DNA from: Cunninghamia lanceolata
Lineage: Eukaryota; Streptophyta; Pinopsida; Cupressales; Cupressaceae
Length of the DNA stretch: 64,000 nt
Assembly (NCBI GenBank): GCA_027924645.1
Contig: BSBN01001250.1
Location: 20,186,001-20,250,000 of the forward strand
Direction: 5' to 3'
Shown: positions 11,584-22,034 of the stretch, one piece after another
Position numbering within the stretch: position 1 is the stretch's first letter
Layout: every line of letters begins with the position of its first letter
Notes under the pieces: model-generated
Databases searched by the model: none
Told to the model about the DNA's origin: nothing
Seen by the model: only the letters and a program-made list of their open reading frames with translations
Program-made: the position numbers and the translations under genes

Positions 11584-12751
11584 AATAAGAAAGCAAAAGA
11601 TCAGAAAATAACAAGGTGGTTATCATCAATGGGAAATAGCAATGATTCCCCTCCTCACAAGCAACAAAAGATTTCAAATAAATAGGGATTGGAGAAACAA
11701 GCACCACATGGCCGTACTGGAAATGAGAATCAATTAGGTATGAATCACTCACACTTTGTACAATATTTCATGAAGCACCTTTCTAAGATGCTCACAAGTT
11801 CAAACTCCTCTTAGATAAAGTGTAAAAATATATATTTATATATGTGTGTTGTGTTCCCCCCATGATGTGTTGTGTTGTTTAGGCCTCCTTGGATGACCCT
11901 TGATACTCTGGTAAAGTCAAGGATACCAAGAGACCACCTCTATTGTGACCGTTCTTCTATTTGTATCATCATTCTTCTATTGTTCCTCTCCTCTATTTTA
12001 TTATTGTGTCATGCCTTAGGGGCATAGCGTTGCGACTGATGACCTGGGGGCATCCTCTTATGTGGTGTTCCTAAGGCACTTGTTCTCCTCTCTCATTTTG
12101 TTGTTTACCTTCTTCTAGTGATTCTACCTAGTCGGCAGATGATGAAAACCAAACAAATACTGATACGGACCATGTTTCCCTTCAGTAAGCAAAGCAAAAA
12201 TGGACCTAGTCCATACATGATGACAAGGTTGATACATATATATATATCTGATGCTTGATTAGTAGAGTCACTCTGTGTGATGTATCATCTCATGGTATTT
12301 CTTGTAACTGACATTTTACAATCCACTCAATCTTCTCTTTTACACTTTGATTGGTATCTCACCTTGTTGCTACACTTAGTTTCGAGGTATTTGCAGTATG
12401 GCCCAATGGTTATACTCTGCTTCGAACCCGTAGTATAGCCTTGGTCCTTGATGTGACTATTTTCATGCATAGATTTAATGAATTGCTTTGGTTATTATCT
12501 TAGAGTAAGATTTCTAACCTCTCTTGTTATCTTTTGATATCATATCATATCAATGTGTTTGTGGGAACATTCGACGATCGTGAGCACATGTCACCTTGGG
12601 GGCATGGTCTTTGTGAAAGCTCTTGTTCCCTTGCGTGTTTTCTCTCTACCTTAACATGCTTGATATTGGTACACGACATCAACCACCTTAAGGTGGGGGC
12701 ATATATAAGGTTATCTATCTGATGATTTTGGTACTAACGAAGCGTGTTTGT
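11584..12751 (+). other. Non-coding 3' region of the outer element
   Basis: No supported gene. The gag frame continues brokenly to about 11820. Beyond it are GGGGGCAT-type phrases (for example near 12045, 12598 and 12685) and a short TA tract at 12235-12250. Long non-coding 3' regions are typical of Tat-like and gag-only plant elements. Confidence 0.5.
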
Positions 12752-13018
12752 AAGCCCTCTCCGTGCGGCAGGATGTTGTATCTCCAGTGCAAATACACAT
12801 CTTTATTTATATTGCAAGTAAAAAGCCCTCTCCGTGAGGTGGGATAGCATATCCTTTTATCAAAGAAGCCCTCTGCAGAGGCAACATAATGTATCTCTTG
12901 AGCTAGTGCATATCCTTTTATTCAAAAGCCCTTCTACAGAAGGTGGGATGGTGTGTCTCTTGAGCTAGTGCACATCCTTTTATTTCAAAAGTCCTCCATG
13001 GAGGCGGGGTTGGATCTT
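12752..13018. repeat. Imperfect tandem repeats, about 55-60 bp, with internal hairpins
   Basis: Five successive copies begin with AAGCCCTCT or a variant (12752, about 12823, 12867, 12926, 12988) and most end in a CATCCTTTTAT phrase. Several contain a small inverted pair such as CCCTCT-GCAG-AGGC or CCTTCTACAGAAGG, so each unit could fold. The copies are diverged. Confidence 0.65.
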
Positions 13019-13210
13019 GAGACTATCCTCCCCTAAGCATGTCTTTGGTGGTTATTATGGTATAAACCCAACCGCCAGGTGTGTCTGCAGCGTGTTTGAG
13101 ATGGTGGGACTTAGCAATAAGCTCCTTCCATCACCTTGTTTGCCATGTTTAAGACGTATAGTATGTCTATGACATGCTATATGTGCTCGTGTTTTCCATG
13201 TGTTTTTCAT

Positions 13211-13417
13211 GTGTTTTCCCCCATGTGTGGTTTCAAGGGTGTAGTGATGAGCTCCTCCCACACTTGGGCTTTGTTTGGTGTGTTTTCCCCCATGTGTGGT
13301 TTCAAGGGTGTAGCAATGAGCTCCTCCCACACTCGGGTTTTGTATGCCGTGTTTTCCCTCCTGGTTTAGTTTCAAGGGTGTAGCGATGAGCTCCTCATAC
13401 ATTTGGGGTTTTCTATT
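13211..13417. repeat. Three tandem copies of a 69-bp repeat
   Basis: Units start GTGTTTTCC at 13211, 13280 and 13349 and share TTTCAAGGGTGTAG and ATGAGCTCCTC. The third is the most diverged. ORFs across this array on both strands are repeat artefacts. A looser GTGTTTTGC-rich stretch follows to about 13620. Confidence 0.8.
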
Positions 13418-13715
13418 GCAATTTTATTTCTCTGCATATATATATATAATAAATATATGTATGTGAAAATGAAAATATTATATCAATGTATTCATTGTGT
13501 TTTGCATGACTGCTCTCATGTCTTCATCGTGTCTTGCGTGTCTTCAATACTATCTTCTATATGTTTTGCGTGCCTATTACTGTCTTCATTGTGTTTTGCA
13601 TGTCTGCGATGTGTTTTCCAGTGCTTACCCAAGATTGGGGACTAGAAATAGTTCCTCAATCTTTGTGTATGCCTTAGCTTTAAGTGCCTGGCATGTTTGA
13701 TGTGTTTTTGACCAT

Positions 13716-13760
13716 ACTTTAATGTATGTATGGGTTGTAAGATCATACATACATTAAAGT
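13716..13760. repeat. Perfect 17-bp hairpin next to the PPT
   Basis: The left arm 13716-13732 (ACTTTAATGTATGTATG) and right arm 13744-13760 are exact reverse complements around an 11-base loop. The right arm runs straight into the polypurine tract. Confidence 0.9.
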
Positions 13761-13770
13761 GGGGGCTAAA
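13756..13770 (+). other. Polypurine tract of the outer element
   Basis: AAAGTGGGGGCTAAA immediately before the 3' LTR start TGTTGTCAT. Confidence 0.75.
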
Positions 13771-14356
13771 TGTTGTCATAAAATGTCCCCCTAGGACTTT
13801 TACCTCCTAAGTTTAGAACTCGGGTCCCTTAGATTTACTCATACAAGTTAAAAATGAATCCCAGAGCAAAATCCGTTGAAACCCATGTCAAATGGGGCCT
13901 AGGGGTGAATCCTAAATCTTAATCAGGCCCTAAAATAGGTCCTTGGGCAAGGGCACTTGTGCCCTTGTCCTGCCCTATTTTGTCGGGGTCCTAAATTTGA
14001 ATGTCAATTTAGTGACCGTTAAAAGGTTTCCTTGTCGGCATCTTAAGTTTGAATTATGAAATCTTAGTAGGAGTGCATATATAATCATGTTTAGGACTTC
14101 ATTTTACAACTAGATGGATAATGCAAACTTATGATCTTGTGCTAAGGATACTTAAGGCTTTCATTGTGTTGCAGAGTAGTATTGTGTTGTGTTTGTTCAT
14201 GTTTGTTGTAGATTTGTCTTCACTAATCCATCTCCTCATGGCATGAAAGATCTTCATCTCCCCGTGAGAGATTCATCTCTGAGGTGACATCTACTTTATG
14301 TTTCAATCATTTATCATATCATTGCTTTTTCCTCTGTCCACCAAGGACACACACTC
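13771..14356 (+). repeat. 3' LTR of the outer element, first part
   Basis: Matches 5 to about 587 of the 5' LTR up to ACACACTC, where element A interrupts it. The rest resumes at 28224. Confidence 0.85.
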
Positions 14357-15403
14357 TGTTGAAATAAGGGCAGACAACTGAGAGGGGGGGGGTGAATCAG
14401 TTGTCTCAAAACTTTTATCCTTTGCTACAATTTAAAATTCTTTATCACTTATTAACAGATGAATGATATAACCATGAAAGCATGAATCAACAACACATGA
14501 GCAGAGACAAATCAACACACACATAGCACCAAGATTTTTACGTGGAAACCCAGTTAAGGGAAAAACCATGGTGGGGGTTAACCCACAAGAAATTATACTT
14601 TGTTAAAAGTATTACAAATGGGGAAGGCACATGCCTTTAGAGCAGATTGCCTAGAGCTCACTGCTCCAAGAGGCTCACTTCCTAGAAAAATGATTACAAG
14701 AAGATTACAGAATGCTTGAATTGATGACTAGCATCTATTAATGCAAAAATTCAGTTCCGATTAAGCACATAATACTGATCTTACACACTTCATCCTTATT
14801 CTGCCCTGTTTCACTCTTTGGCCATAATCTTAGCTTAGATCTTCACCTTCACACTTCTTTCTGCCTTTTTCACACTTACTCCATTATCGCATCACAATCA
14901 CACTTCAAAACACTCAAATCCATCGGCTATATATATCTGCATCAAGAAATTCAATCAACTGTAGTCAGCTTCAAAAAAACTTAGAACATTTATTAAGAAC
15001 TCTGCTCTATTGGCTGAATCCATGTACAATCAACAATGCGGACCAAAAACTTGTGTTCTCAAATCATTAATCATGTCGACCAATACCACTGATTATCACA
15101 AATTGCTTAACCAACAACTTTTCTTCATCCGGACCAAGATCAAATACTAGGTCGACCTGTTCTTCTTCTGACTGTACTGACTAACTAAACCCGATACTCA
15201 GATGCTTATAACTTTTGAATCCTTCATCACCGGAGACTAAATTTCTAGATTTAGATAGTCCTGGCAATCCTTATCACTCCCTCAGATCCACAACACACTG
15301 TGATTTACCACCGGAGAGGTCCGGACCAAGATACTAGACCCTATCACATGCTCTGTTTCTGACTTCCCAGACTTAGACAAATCTTCACTTTGACTTCCGG
15401 TAT
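14357..15403 (-). repeat. 3' LTR of element A, outer part
   Basis: Begins TGTTGAAATAAGGGC on the plus strand and matches 27089 onward. It includes the pyrimidine/purine run that reads as GATTCACCCCCC on the element strand, and the phrase ACGTGGAAACC near 14540. It is cut at CCGGTAT by unit B. A TATATATA near 14930 may be the promoter core. Confidence 0.85.
15399..15403. repeat. Target-site duplication of unit B (left), GGTAT
   Basis: GGTAT at 15399-15403 is repeated at 20419-20423. The uninterrupted LTR copy near 28129 has a single CCGGTATGAACAA, proving the empty-site sequence. Confidence 0.93.
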
Positions 15404-16108
15404 TGTTGGCTAACAGATTTGTCCTTATTCTGAAAATGTTTTATTCTAACTCTATACCCTTCTTTAAAGAACAAATGAGTTAAGCAACAAATGGTTGAAC
15501 TTTTTAAATTAGTTCCCCTCTAAATTTAGGTATAGCTCCCTTTAAGATTTCCAATGAATTCAATCTATTCAACTATCTAAATACACTTTTAACCAGAAAG
15601 TGCCTAAGGCAAACTAACATTCATACATAACTATGTTATGAATGCGGTAAATTTCTGCAAGAACAGTGAGTAATAGAATGCATAGATTCTATTTTCAATA
15701 CATTTAAATACATAAACACATACATATATATTTGCTGAACCAATAAATAATAGGACACATATAACGAGTTGTCCAATAAAAGAGCAATTACCAGATGAAA
15801 GGAGATTTCACACAGAAAATCCAATTTCAAACACTCAGACGCACAAACCTAAGTAAACAATAATTGTTTCTTCTTTTCATTCACAGATGAAAAATTTGTC
15901 AGACAACCATCATATACTGTAAAACCATAAAATAGTTCAGCCAAAATTTTCTTCTTGTTTTTCTCTCTGTCTCTATATCTTATGAAAGATTCAAAAACCT
16001 ATATATATGAATGCCCTAATCATATCATCAAGTAAACCAAATCCAGAGTTAAAATAACTTTGACCCATATGGGATTTAGTTTATAACAAATTGATTCAAA
16101 GATCAAGA
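15404..16108. other. Left non-coding end of unit B
   Basis: AT-rich, with no gene and no repeat of the right end. It would be the 3' flank of the minus-strand ORF. Confidence 0.5.
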
Positions 16109-19100
16109 TTACGAAAATAGCATAACTGAGGAACTGAATAAAGGAAAATGAGCGAATAAGATCACGGCTGGGGCAACGGATTTGAATCTCCAGATTTTCC
16201 ATCGTCGGTCGAAGAAGCACATTGAGTCTTCCACTCCTGAAAAGCTGCAACAAACTCCTGAATTCTTGGGAGGTTGGGGATGCCTATGTCTCTCATTCTT
16301 GATTTCCAAACTTCTCTCTCTCTCTCTCTGTATTTTCCCAACCTTTTGCTTATATTCTGGGAGCGCGTCGATACAAAGGTAAAGCAATGACTCCACCTTA
16401 GAAATTTGGGATAAATCTTCACTTAAGATATTATCACTTTCTTTGACAAAGTTGATTTTATCCACGAAGGTTTGAATCACTGTATCGATGTTCTCCTCTG
16501 GCTCCCCATCATCTTTTATGTATTTGACATCAATACATTGTAAGTCACGCTGCAGCGATTGAGTGAACTCAGTTATCTCCTTAATCAATTTTGCAAGTTC
16601 AAAATGCCCCTGCCATGATATGGAATTTCTCCATTCAATATTTTTCTTATTCACATATAATAGATCTTCATCCAAACCAGTTAGGCTCTTTTCTGTCAGA
16701 AACTTTGCTACTCCATATTTTTGAACTTCATCGATTTGATTCATTACACTTACCCATTTACCTTATCTTTCACCCAAGCAGTAACTTGTGCCTTAAGGTC
16801 CTCAATGGTGGCAGCAGTCAGATCGTATATATTCTTAAGTTCACGAATGTATTCAGTCCCCTTCTGTACAATGTAGTCCAACCAATCGTCAAATATCTTA
16901 GCCACCATCTTGTTTCTGTGAACCTGATCCAACATCTTCTGGTTAACTGGTGACTTAGGATCGAAAGATACGGAGAGCTGTGAAACTGGCTGCGGGCTGG
17001 GGTTATGGATAGCATCGATGTACTTTGCCATTGAACATAGAGTCTGCTTTAATTCCCTTTTGTCCTTTTCATCCTTCCAACTCCGACTAACTATCCTCTT
17101 GGTAGATGCTTCAAGATGATGAACATCTGCAGCTCTTGAAGCAGTGCCAAGATCCACTCTTTCAACAGTGAAATCTTGCACAGTTGGGTCCTATACTTCT
17201 TCTTCAGTCATTGGTTTGGCTATCTTAGCACTCCAGTTTCCAGTATTTGGATCAATGCTTACTCTGGATGTCATCTTTAGCTTCTTAGACCTGGGTGTTT
17301 TCCCTAAACATTTGCTCACCATGTCCTCTAAAGGGACAGAAAAAGGAATTATTTTTCTCTTGTCAGTAATAGAACTCTCCAGCCACTTGGGTGCAGGGGC
17401 TAAGGTTTCCTTTTCAGGGTTCAATCCATCAGAGGATACGTTAGAAATCGTTAACAATTCAGAGGTCTCTAGAACAACCTCTGACTGTGGCCTAGTATTA
17501 ACTTCCTCTATTCTGTGTGGACTAGATTCCTTATCACCCATGGGTTCTCTTGAATCCTTCTCTGAATTTAGATCCACAACTATTCTTTCAGAAACCTGTT
17601 TCTTTCTCTTACTTTTGGTTCTCAACCTGGTAGCACGAGGGGGTAGAATAGTTGTGAGGGCTCTTCTAGATTTCTTAGTAGCAAGGCTCCTTCCAGTTAA
17701 TGACTTGGAAGTACCTGCATCACATATAGCAATAGGTCGGTTAGAAGAGCTTATGGGGAATGATGATTCAATCATTGACGTGAATTGTTGGGCATTTTTA
17801 TTCTGGATCCCTTCCTGTTTCTTTTCTCTTAACCATTTCTCAGTTCTCCTTATCACTGGGAGAGTTTTGACCTCAATCCTATCTTCCTCTTTTTTGCTCC
17901 AGTCAATTTCTGGAATAGGTAATTGCTCTATTTGTTCAAACTGCGGGTCAATCACCTGTTCCTCATCATTAATAACTCCAGAAATATCCATATTTAAATT
18001 AAGAGTAATTATCTGTCCTAAAGAGAACCTACACCACAGTCTTCTCCTGACCTCAAACTCATCTGAATAGTCTTCCCAGTAATCCTCTAACTCAGGAATG
18101 TGCGAAAGCCCTGCTCCAGAATCTAAGTTACCCCTGACAAATCCTTTGTTATCAAATTGGGACATGGCAGTGAAGAACTAAAAATTAAACTTTTTAAGGT
18201 TCACCTCTAAATTCAAAGCATCAGATTTTGACTAGCACGAGTAATGTCCAAGTTCGATGGGAAAAGAGATACCAAATCCCTTCTTTGTCGAGAACTTCTT
18301 ATCCACATGTGCTAGCTGTCTGCATACCTCTATCAGCACAAAACGATCAAACACATATTTGGGTAACTTAACAGGTTCACCGTCAAATCCTCCAACTCTG
18401 ATGTAAGTGAACTTGGAAAATTGAATAAAGAAACTACCATAAATGCTAATCAGTTGTATTGCCTCATCGGACATTCTTTTATTCAGATTACCTGCCAATT
18501 CATAAGTCATCCTTCTAGTGAAAACATCACTAACCCCTTTGTAATTTTCATAACAGTTCTGCATCTGCAATTGTGAATAATATTCATAAATTTTACTATC
18601 TTCTGCTAAAGGTGCATGAGGCAGACCCAACCACTATCTTGTAGATGCCAAGCAATAAAACAGGCATGAAGACATATAAAAATTTCTATCTCCCAAACAA
18701 TTATTTAGTCCCTAATGCAAACAATCAGCTACAATTTCTGCCCAGTCCAAATATTGCTCTCCTTGGAGGATAAATTGTACAAAAAAGTACATCCAATATT
18801 CCCAATAATACGCATGCTGGCTACCTTTCAGTCTGTGTAACAACACCACAATATCCCTCACTTCTTTAATCATATGATCCCTAGTAAGTGGTCTAGGCAA
18901 CCTTGAGCCACCTTTCTGAAACTTCAGCAGCTAATTTCTCACTATTACACTTTTGTAAATTGTTTTCTTCTCTGAGAAATGCCCATAAGAAGAAGTAATG
19001 TTGAGGCTGGAATACGCCTCTTTAGGCGGTATCCTCATCACAGACATCAGGGTTTGTCTGTCAACATGAAACAATACATCACCGTCTGCATTTCTAATGC

Positions 19101-19356
19101 ATCTATTTTGGGGTTCATACCTATTCATACATTCCTGAACCAGTTCTGGGCACTGTACGGCGTTGGGAAAGGCCGTAGCTTCAACTGAACCACGGTCTAC
19201 TATTTTCTTCATCATAGGGGTTTGTACAGGGTTTCTAGACCTTTCTCTAAATTCTTCTAAATCATATTGCACCAGTGCAGTATCCCCAAATTTAGGGTGA
19301 GAACAGGTAAGACCAGGGCCATGTTCATTCCCCAGACAAGTAGATTTCAAAGCCAT
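16109..19356 (-). pseudogene. Long single-exon ORF of unit B, unknown function
   Basis: An ATG at 19356 (M-A-L-K-S-T) starts a frame that stays the same down to 16750, broken only by TAG codons at about 18931, 18712, 18628, 18232, 18178 and 17188; the frame then shifts and runs to 16109. In all it is about 1,080 codons. The N-terminal part (19356-18240) is globular and aromatic-rich, with H-V-D-R-Q-T-L and a Y-Y-W-E-Y-W-M-Y-F-F segment near 18800. The middle (18165-17200) is polar, with basic patches such as K-S-K-R-K-K-Q. The C-terminal part (17180-16300) is helical and coiled-coil-like. No RT, transposase triad or zinc knuckle is seen. The plan resembles the long ORF of element A and pseudogene D. 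Confidence 0.6.
16311..16330. repeat. (CT)n microsatellite
   Basis: Simple CTCTCT run inside the 3' end of the unit B ORF; on the minus strand it codes an R-E dipeptide repeat, so it probably arose by slippage. Confidence 0.85.
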
Positions 19357-19839
19357 ACTTGGAGGAAAAAATGAAAAACACTTTGAATTCTGAAAATAAT
19401 GTTGGAAACTCAAGAGATTCTTCTTTCCAGCTAAGAAATAGGAATAGCATATAGGAATAACAGAACTCACCTTCAAGATATGTGAATTTACTGCGAAGTT
19501 TGAGTAACAAGAACCTTACACTTCCTGCGCTATTCTCCTCTGTGTCGTAGGGTATGTTCACTTGCTAAATTTGGTTTGTTCTTTGTTAATAATGGCACTA
19601 ACCAGATTGAATAATTATTACCTGAAACAATACGTGCCAAAAATGTTTGAAAAGACATGAATTCTGACCTCTTCATTAATAGCAAGTATTATTCACGCGC
19701 GATCATGATGTATAATAATTATCCGTAACCTCCACCAAATTAGAACTTTCTGTTTCATAATGAGTCTTGGACATATTTTCCTCCAACTTTCCTGCTAAAT
19801 TTGACTTAGAGGGCCTCGAGAAGTGGTAAGGTTGAAATC

Positions 19840-20262
19840 ATCGAATTGGTGAACTTTGAACCATTAAACTTTGGGAATGTGGTTCAAAGTTCAAGTTCAA
19901 ATATACGAGAACTGCACAGACCGACTAACAACACATGACTTGTAAAAGACTTAAACGATGAAAAAGCACACCATTGAACTTTGTACCATTAACTTTTAGG
20001 AGGTTTAAGCGGGAGGTTCACCGACATATAAAACTGAACAAAGAACTGGGTAATGTGACTCATTACAAAGCACCGCGTGTTGAACTTTGAACCTTGAACC
20101 CAAGGACCATTAACAAAAAAAAAGGTTCAAGTTCAACACGAAAACTCAAAAACGTTTAATTACACGGAACAAAACAACTCGTCTTTTGAGAGACTTTGAA
20201 CATATCGAACCATTTGAACTTTGAACTTTGAGAATGGTTCAGGTTCAAAGGTTCAAACCTTA
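19840..20262. repeat. Cluster of inverted GGTTCAAAGTTCAA-type motifs
   Basis: At least five copies of GAACTTTGAACC or its complement occur near the right end of unit B. Pairs form hairpins, for example GAACTTTGAACCA near 19852 with TGGTTCAAAGTTC near 19880, and GTTGAACTTTGAACC near 20078 with GGTTCAAGTTCAAC near 20123. Confidence 0.8.
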
Positions 20263-20418
20263 AGTAACTTCACACACAAAGATGATAAACGGGTAAAATT
20301 TGAAGGATCAAGAGCCAATTTAAGAAACAAAGGTATGACCAATAATACAACACAACAAATCGACTCTTGTTTAGGAAATATTACCAATAGATAAATAAGG
20401 GCAACACAAAATGTAACA

Positions 20419-20512
20419 GGTATGAACAAATTATGTAATTCAGATGTGTAAGATAGACTTAGTTGCCATCAATGACAACACTTGTCATGCATAGTAGTGT
20501 CTCTTGCCAACA
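20419..20512 (-). repeat. 3' LTR of element A, inner part
   Basis: GGTATGAACAAATTATG onward matches the end of the right LTR (28130-28223) and finishes CTTGCCAACA. It contains GTTGCCATCAATGACAA at 20462-20478. Confidence 0.88.
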
Positions 20513-20527
20513 ATCTTCCCCTTTGGC
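20513..20527 (-). other. Polypurine tract of element A
   Basis: On the element strand GCCAAAGGGGAAGAT lies directly before the LTR start TGTTGGCAAG. It closely resembles the PPT of copia element C (AAAGGGGGAGAT). Confidence 0.8.
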
Positions 20528-20758
20528 ATTGATGGCAACACTTAGTAAAAAATGACTAAGTGTCAGAACAACTCCCCCTTACTTTGTACACTTGTGATTT
20601 TCACTGTTCTCCAATGCTCCCCCTTTGCTGGATTCCTCATTTTTCACTATTTTCCTCTCTCCCTTTGACATTAATGGCAAAGGCTAGACATTTTGGATGT
20701 AACAATTCCATAATCTCACATTCCTCCACAATGGAGTGTATATGCAATACAACTTTAT

Positions 20759-21891
20759 GGGTAAGTGCAAGAAGTTGGGTCCACATAGAGGGGAAGTCGT
20801 GGGCAAAAAAAATCTTGATAGAAATGGGTACCCATTTAGAAATAGGTTCCTGAGCCTAAATGGGTACTTGCTTAGGAAGGGGTACCCGTTTAGGAACGGG
20901 TGCCCGATCCTAAACGGGTACCCGTTTAAAAATGGGTACCCATTTCTATATAGATATTTAAATTTGAAAAAAAACCATGCACACTTTTTTTCCCACACAA
21001 AAGGAACAGGTACCCATTCATAATGCGTACCTATTTTAGAATGGGTATCCGTTCCTAAAAGCTTAGGCTTGGGAAATGCATGGTAAGCCAACCCCTTGCC
21101 TTGGACCTGCAAGTTTTTTTCTAAGTACAGAACAAGAGAAAAGATTGAGTTTACCTATATGGTTGACGACATTTTTTTCTAAATTTTTTTACAAAATTAA
21201 AACCCATTACAGATGCCAGTGTCTAGTTTTCAAATATGTAATTTTTTTTGATTGGACTTGTTTTTCTATTTATTATTTAATTTTTGAGCAAACTGGTCCA
21301 AAAACATGAAATGATAGGTGTTGTATTTTTTTAATAACTTTTAATTTTTAAAGTTTTTTGAAAAAAATTATATGTCATCAATCTAAACATCATTCTTTAC
21401 ACAATGAAAAAAAAAAAATTTTATGATTAGTTTTTCTCAAATTATGTTGGCCGTACACAAGGGTTTTCGAAAACAACAATTAGGGCCAATAAAAAATTAA
21501 TTAAAAAAAATATTTGAAAAAAATTTATAAAAAAATATCCTCATCAAACTTCATTGTACTACACATCTTTCCCCAAAAGGATTTAGAAAAATACTTTTAT
21601 TTAGGTCAAATTATGTTGGCCGTACACGTGCATGGTATGGTAAAAAAAAGTGACTTTAAACAGTGGTTTTTAGAAATGCCTATTGAAAATCAATTTGTAT
21701 CATCTGGGTATTAAAATAAATTACATATTTGGAAACTAGACTCCGACTACTACATTTTATATTACTAACTTTTTAAAGATTCAATCTTTAATTACCTCAA
21801 ATGTTTAGGTCAAATGTGACAAATTCTAAAAATTAGGGAAAACACTTCCAGTTTTTGGCCAAAAAGTGGACCCAACTTCTTGCACTGACCC
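20759..21891. mobile_element. 1133-bp element with terminal inverted repeats
   Basis: The left end GGGTAAGTGCAAGAAGTTGG and the complement of the right end GGGTCAGTGCAAGAAGTTGG agree over about 26 bases with one mismatch; the inner 21 bp (20764-20784 and 21866-21886) are perfect. TTAT flanks both ends (20755-20758 and 21892-21895). No transposase ORF is present, so it is a non-autonomous DNA transposon. Superfamily uncertain: the inner GTGCAAGAA recalls CACTA ends, but the extra GGGT and a 4-base duplication do not fit that group. It lies in the 3' untranslated part of element A. Confidence 0.72.
20815..21060. repeat. Clustered GGGTACCC palindromes
   Basis: About ten GGGTACCC or near-copies, spaced roughly 18-25 bases and often followed by GTTTAGGAAC or ATTT, fill the left third of the inverted-repeat element. 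ORFs on both strands across it are repeat artefacts. Confidence 0.8.
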
Positions 21892-22034
21892 TTATAGCCA
21901 GGAGTGAATATTGCCTTGTGGTCCAGTAGTTCCAATATCTATAATTGAGCATCAAACTTGACAAAATCTGCTTACCAAAATTCACCAAAAAATTTATGTA
22001 CATGGGCATATATACAAACAACCTTATGACTTAT

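Larger units (their letters stand above)
15404..20418 (-). mobile_element. Unit B: 5015-bp insertion with TGTT...AACA ends, 5-bp TSD, no LTRs
   Basis: The boundaries are fixed by comparison with the intact LTR of element A and by a perfect GGTAT duplication. The unit begins TGTTGGCTAACAG and ends AAATGTAACA. The first and last 900 bases do not resemble each other as direct repeats, so no LTR pair exists; only the terminal TGTT/AACA is inverted. It carries one long degenerate ORF on the minus strand and, near the right end, clustered inverted GGTTCAAAGTTCAA motifs. A 5-bp duplication with TG...CA ends is the mark of retroviral-type integrases, while subterminal inverted motifs are more usual in DNA transposons. 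I leave it unclassified. Confidence 0.8.

Noticed and set aside
13055..13402. ORFs on both strands across 13055-13402
   Set aside because: They follow the 69-bp tandem repeat, which is a multiple of three, so all frames stay open by chance.
16744..16770. GGGTAAGTG as an intron donor in the unit B ORF
   Set aside because: No acceptor gives a plausible intron length before the next frame; a frameshift explains it better.
15404..20418. Unit B as an ordinary LTR retrotransposon
   Set aside because: The first and last 900 bases show no direct repeat, and no PBS or PPT sits at the expected inner edges.
20759..21891. CACTA-type transposon
   Set aside because: The GTGCAAGAA core is suggestive, but the inverted repeat extends outward by GGGT and the flanks give TTAT rather than a 3-bp duplication.
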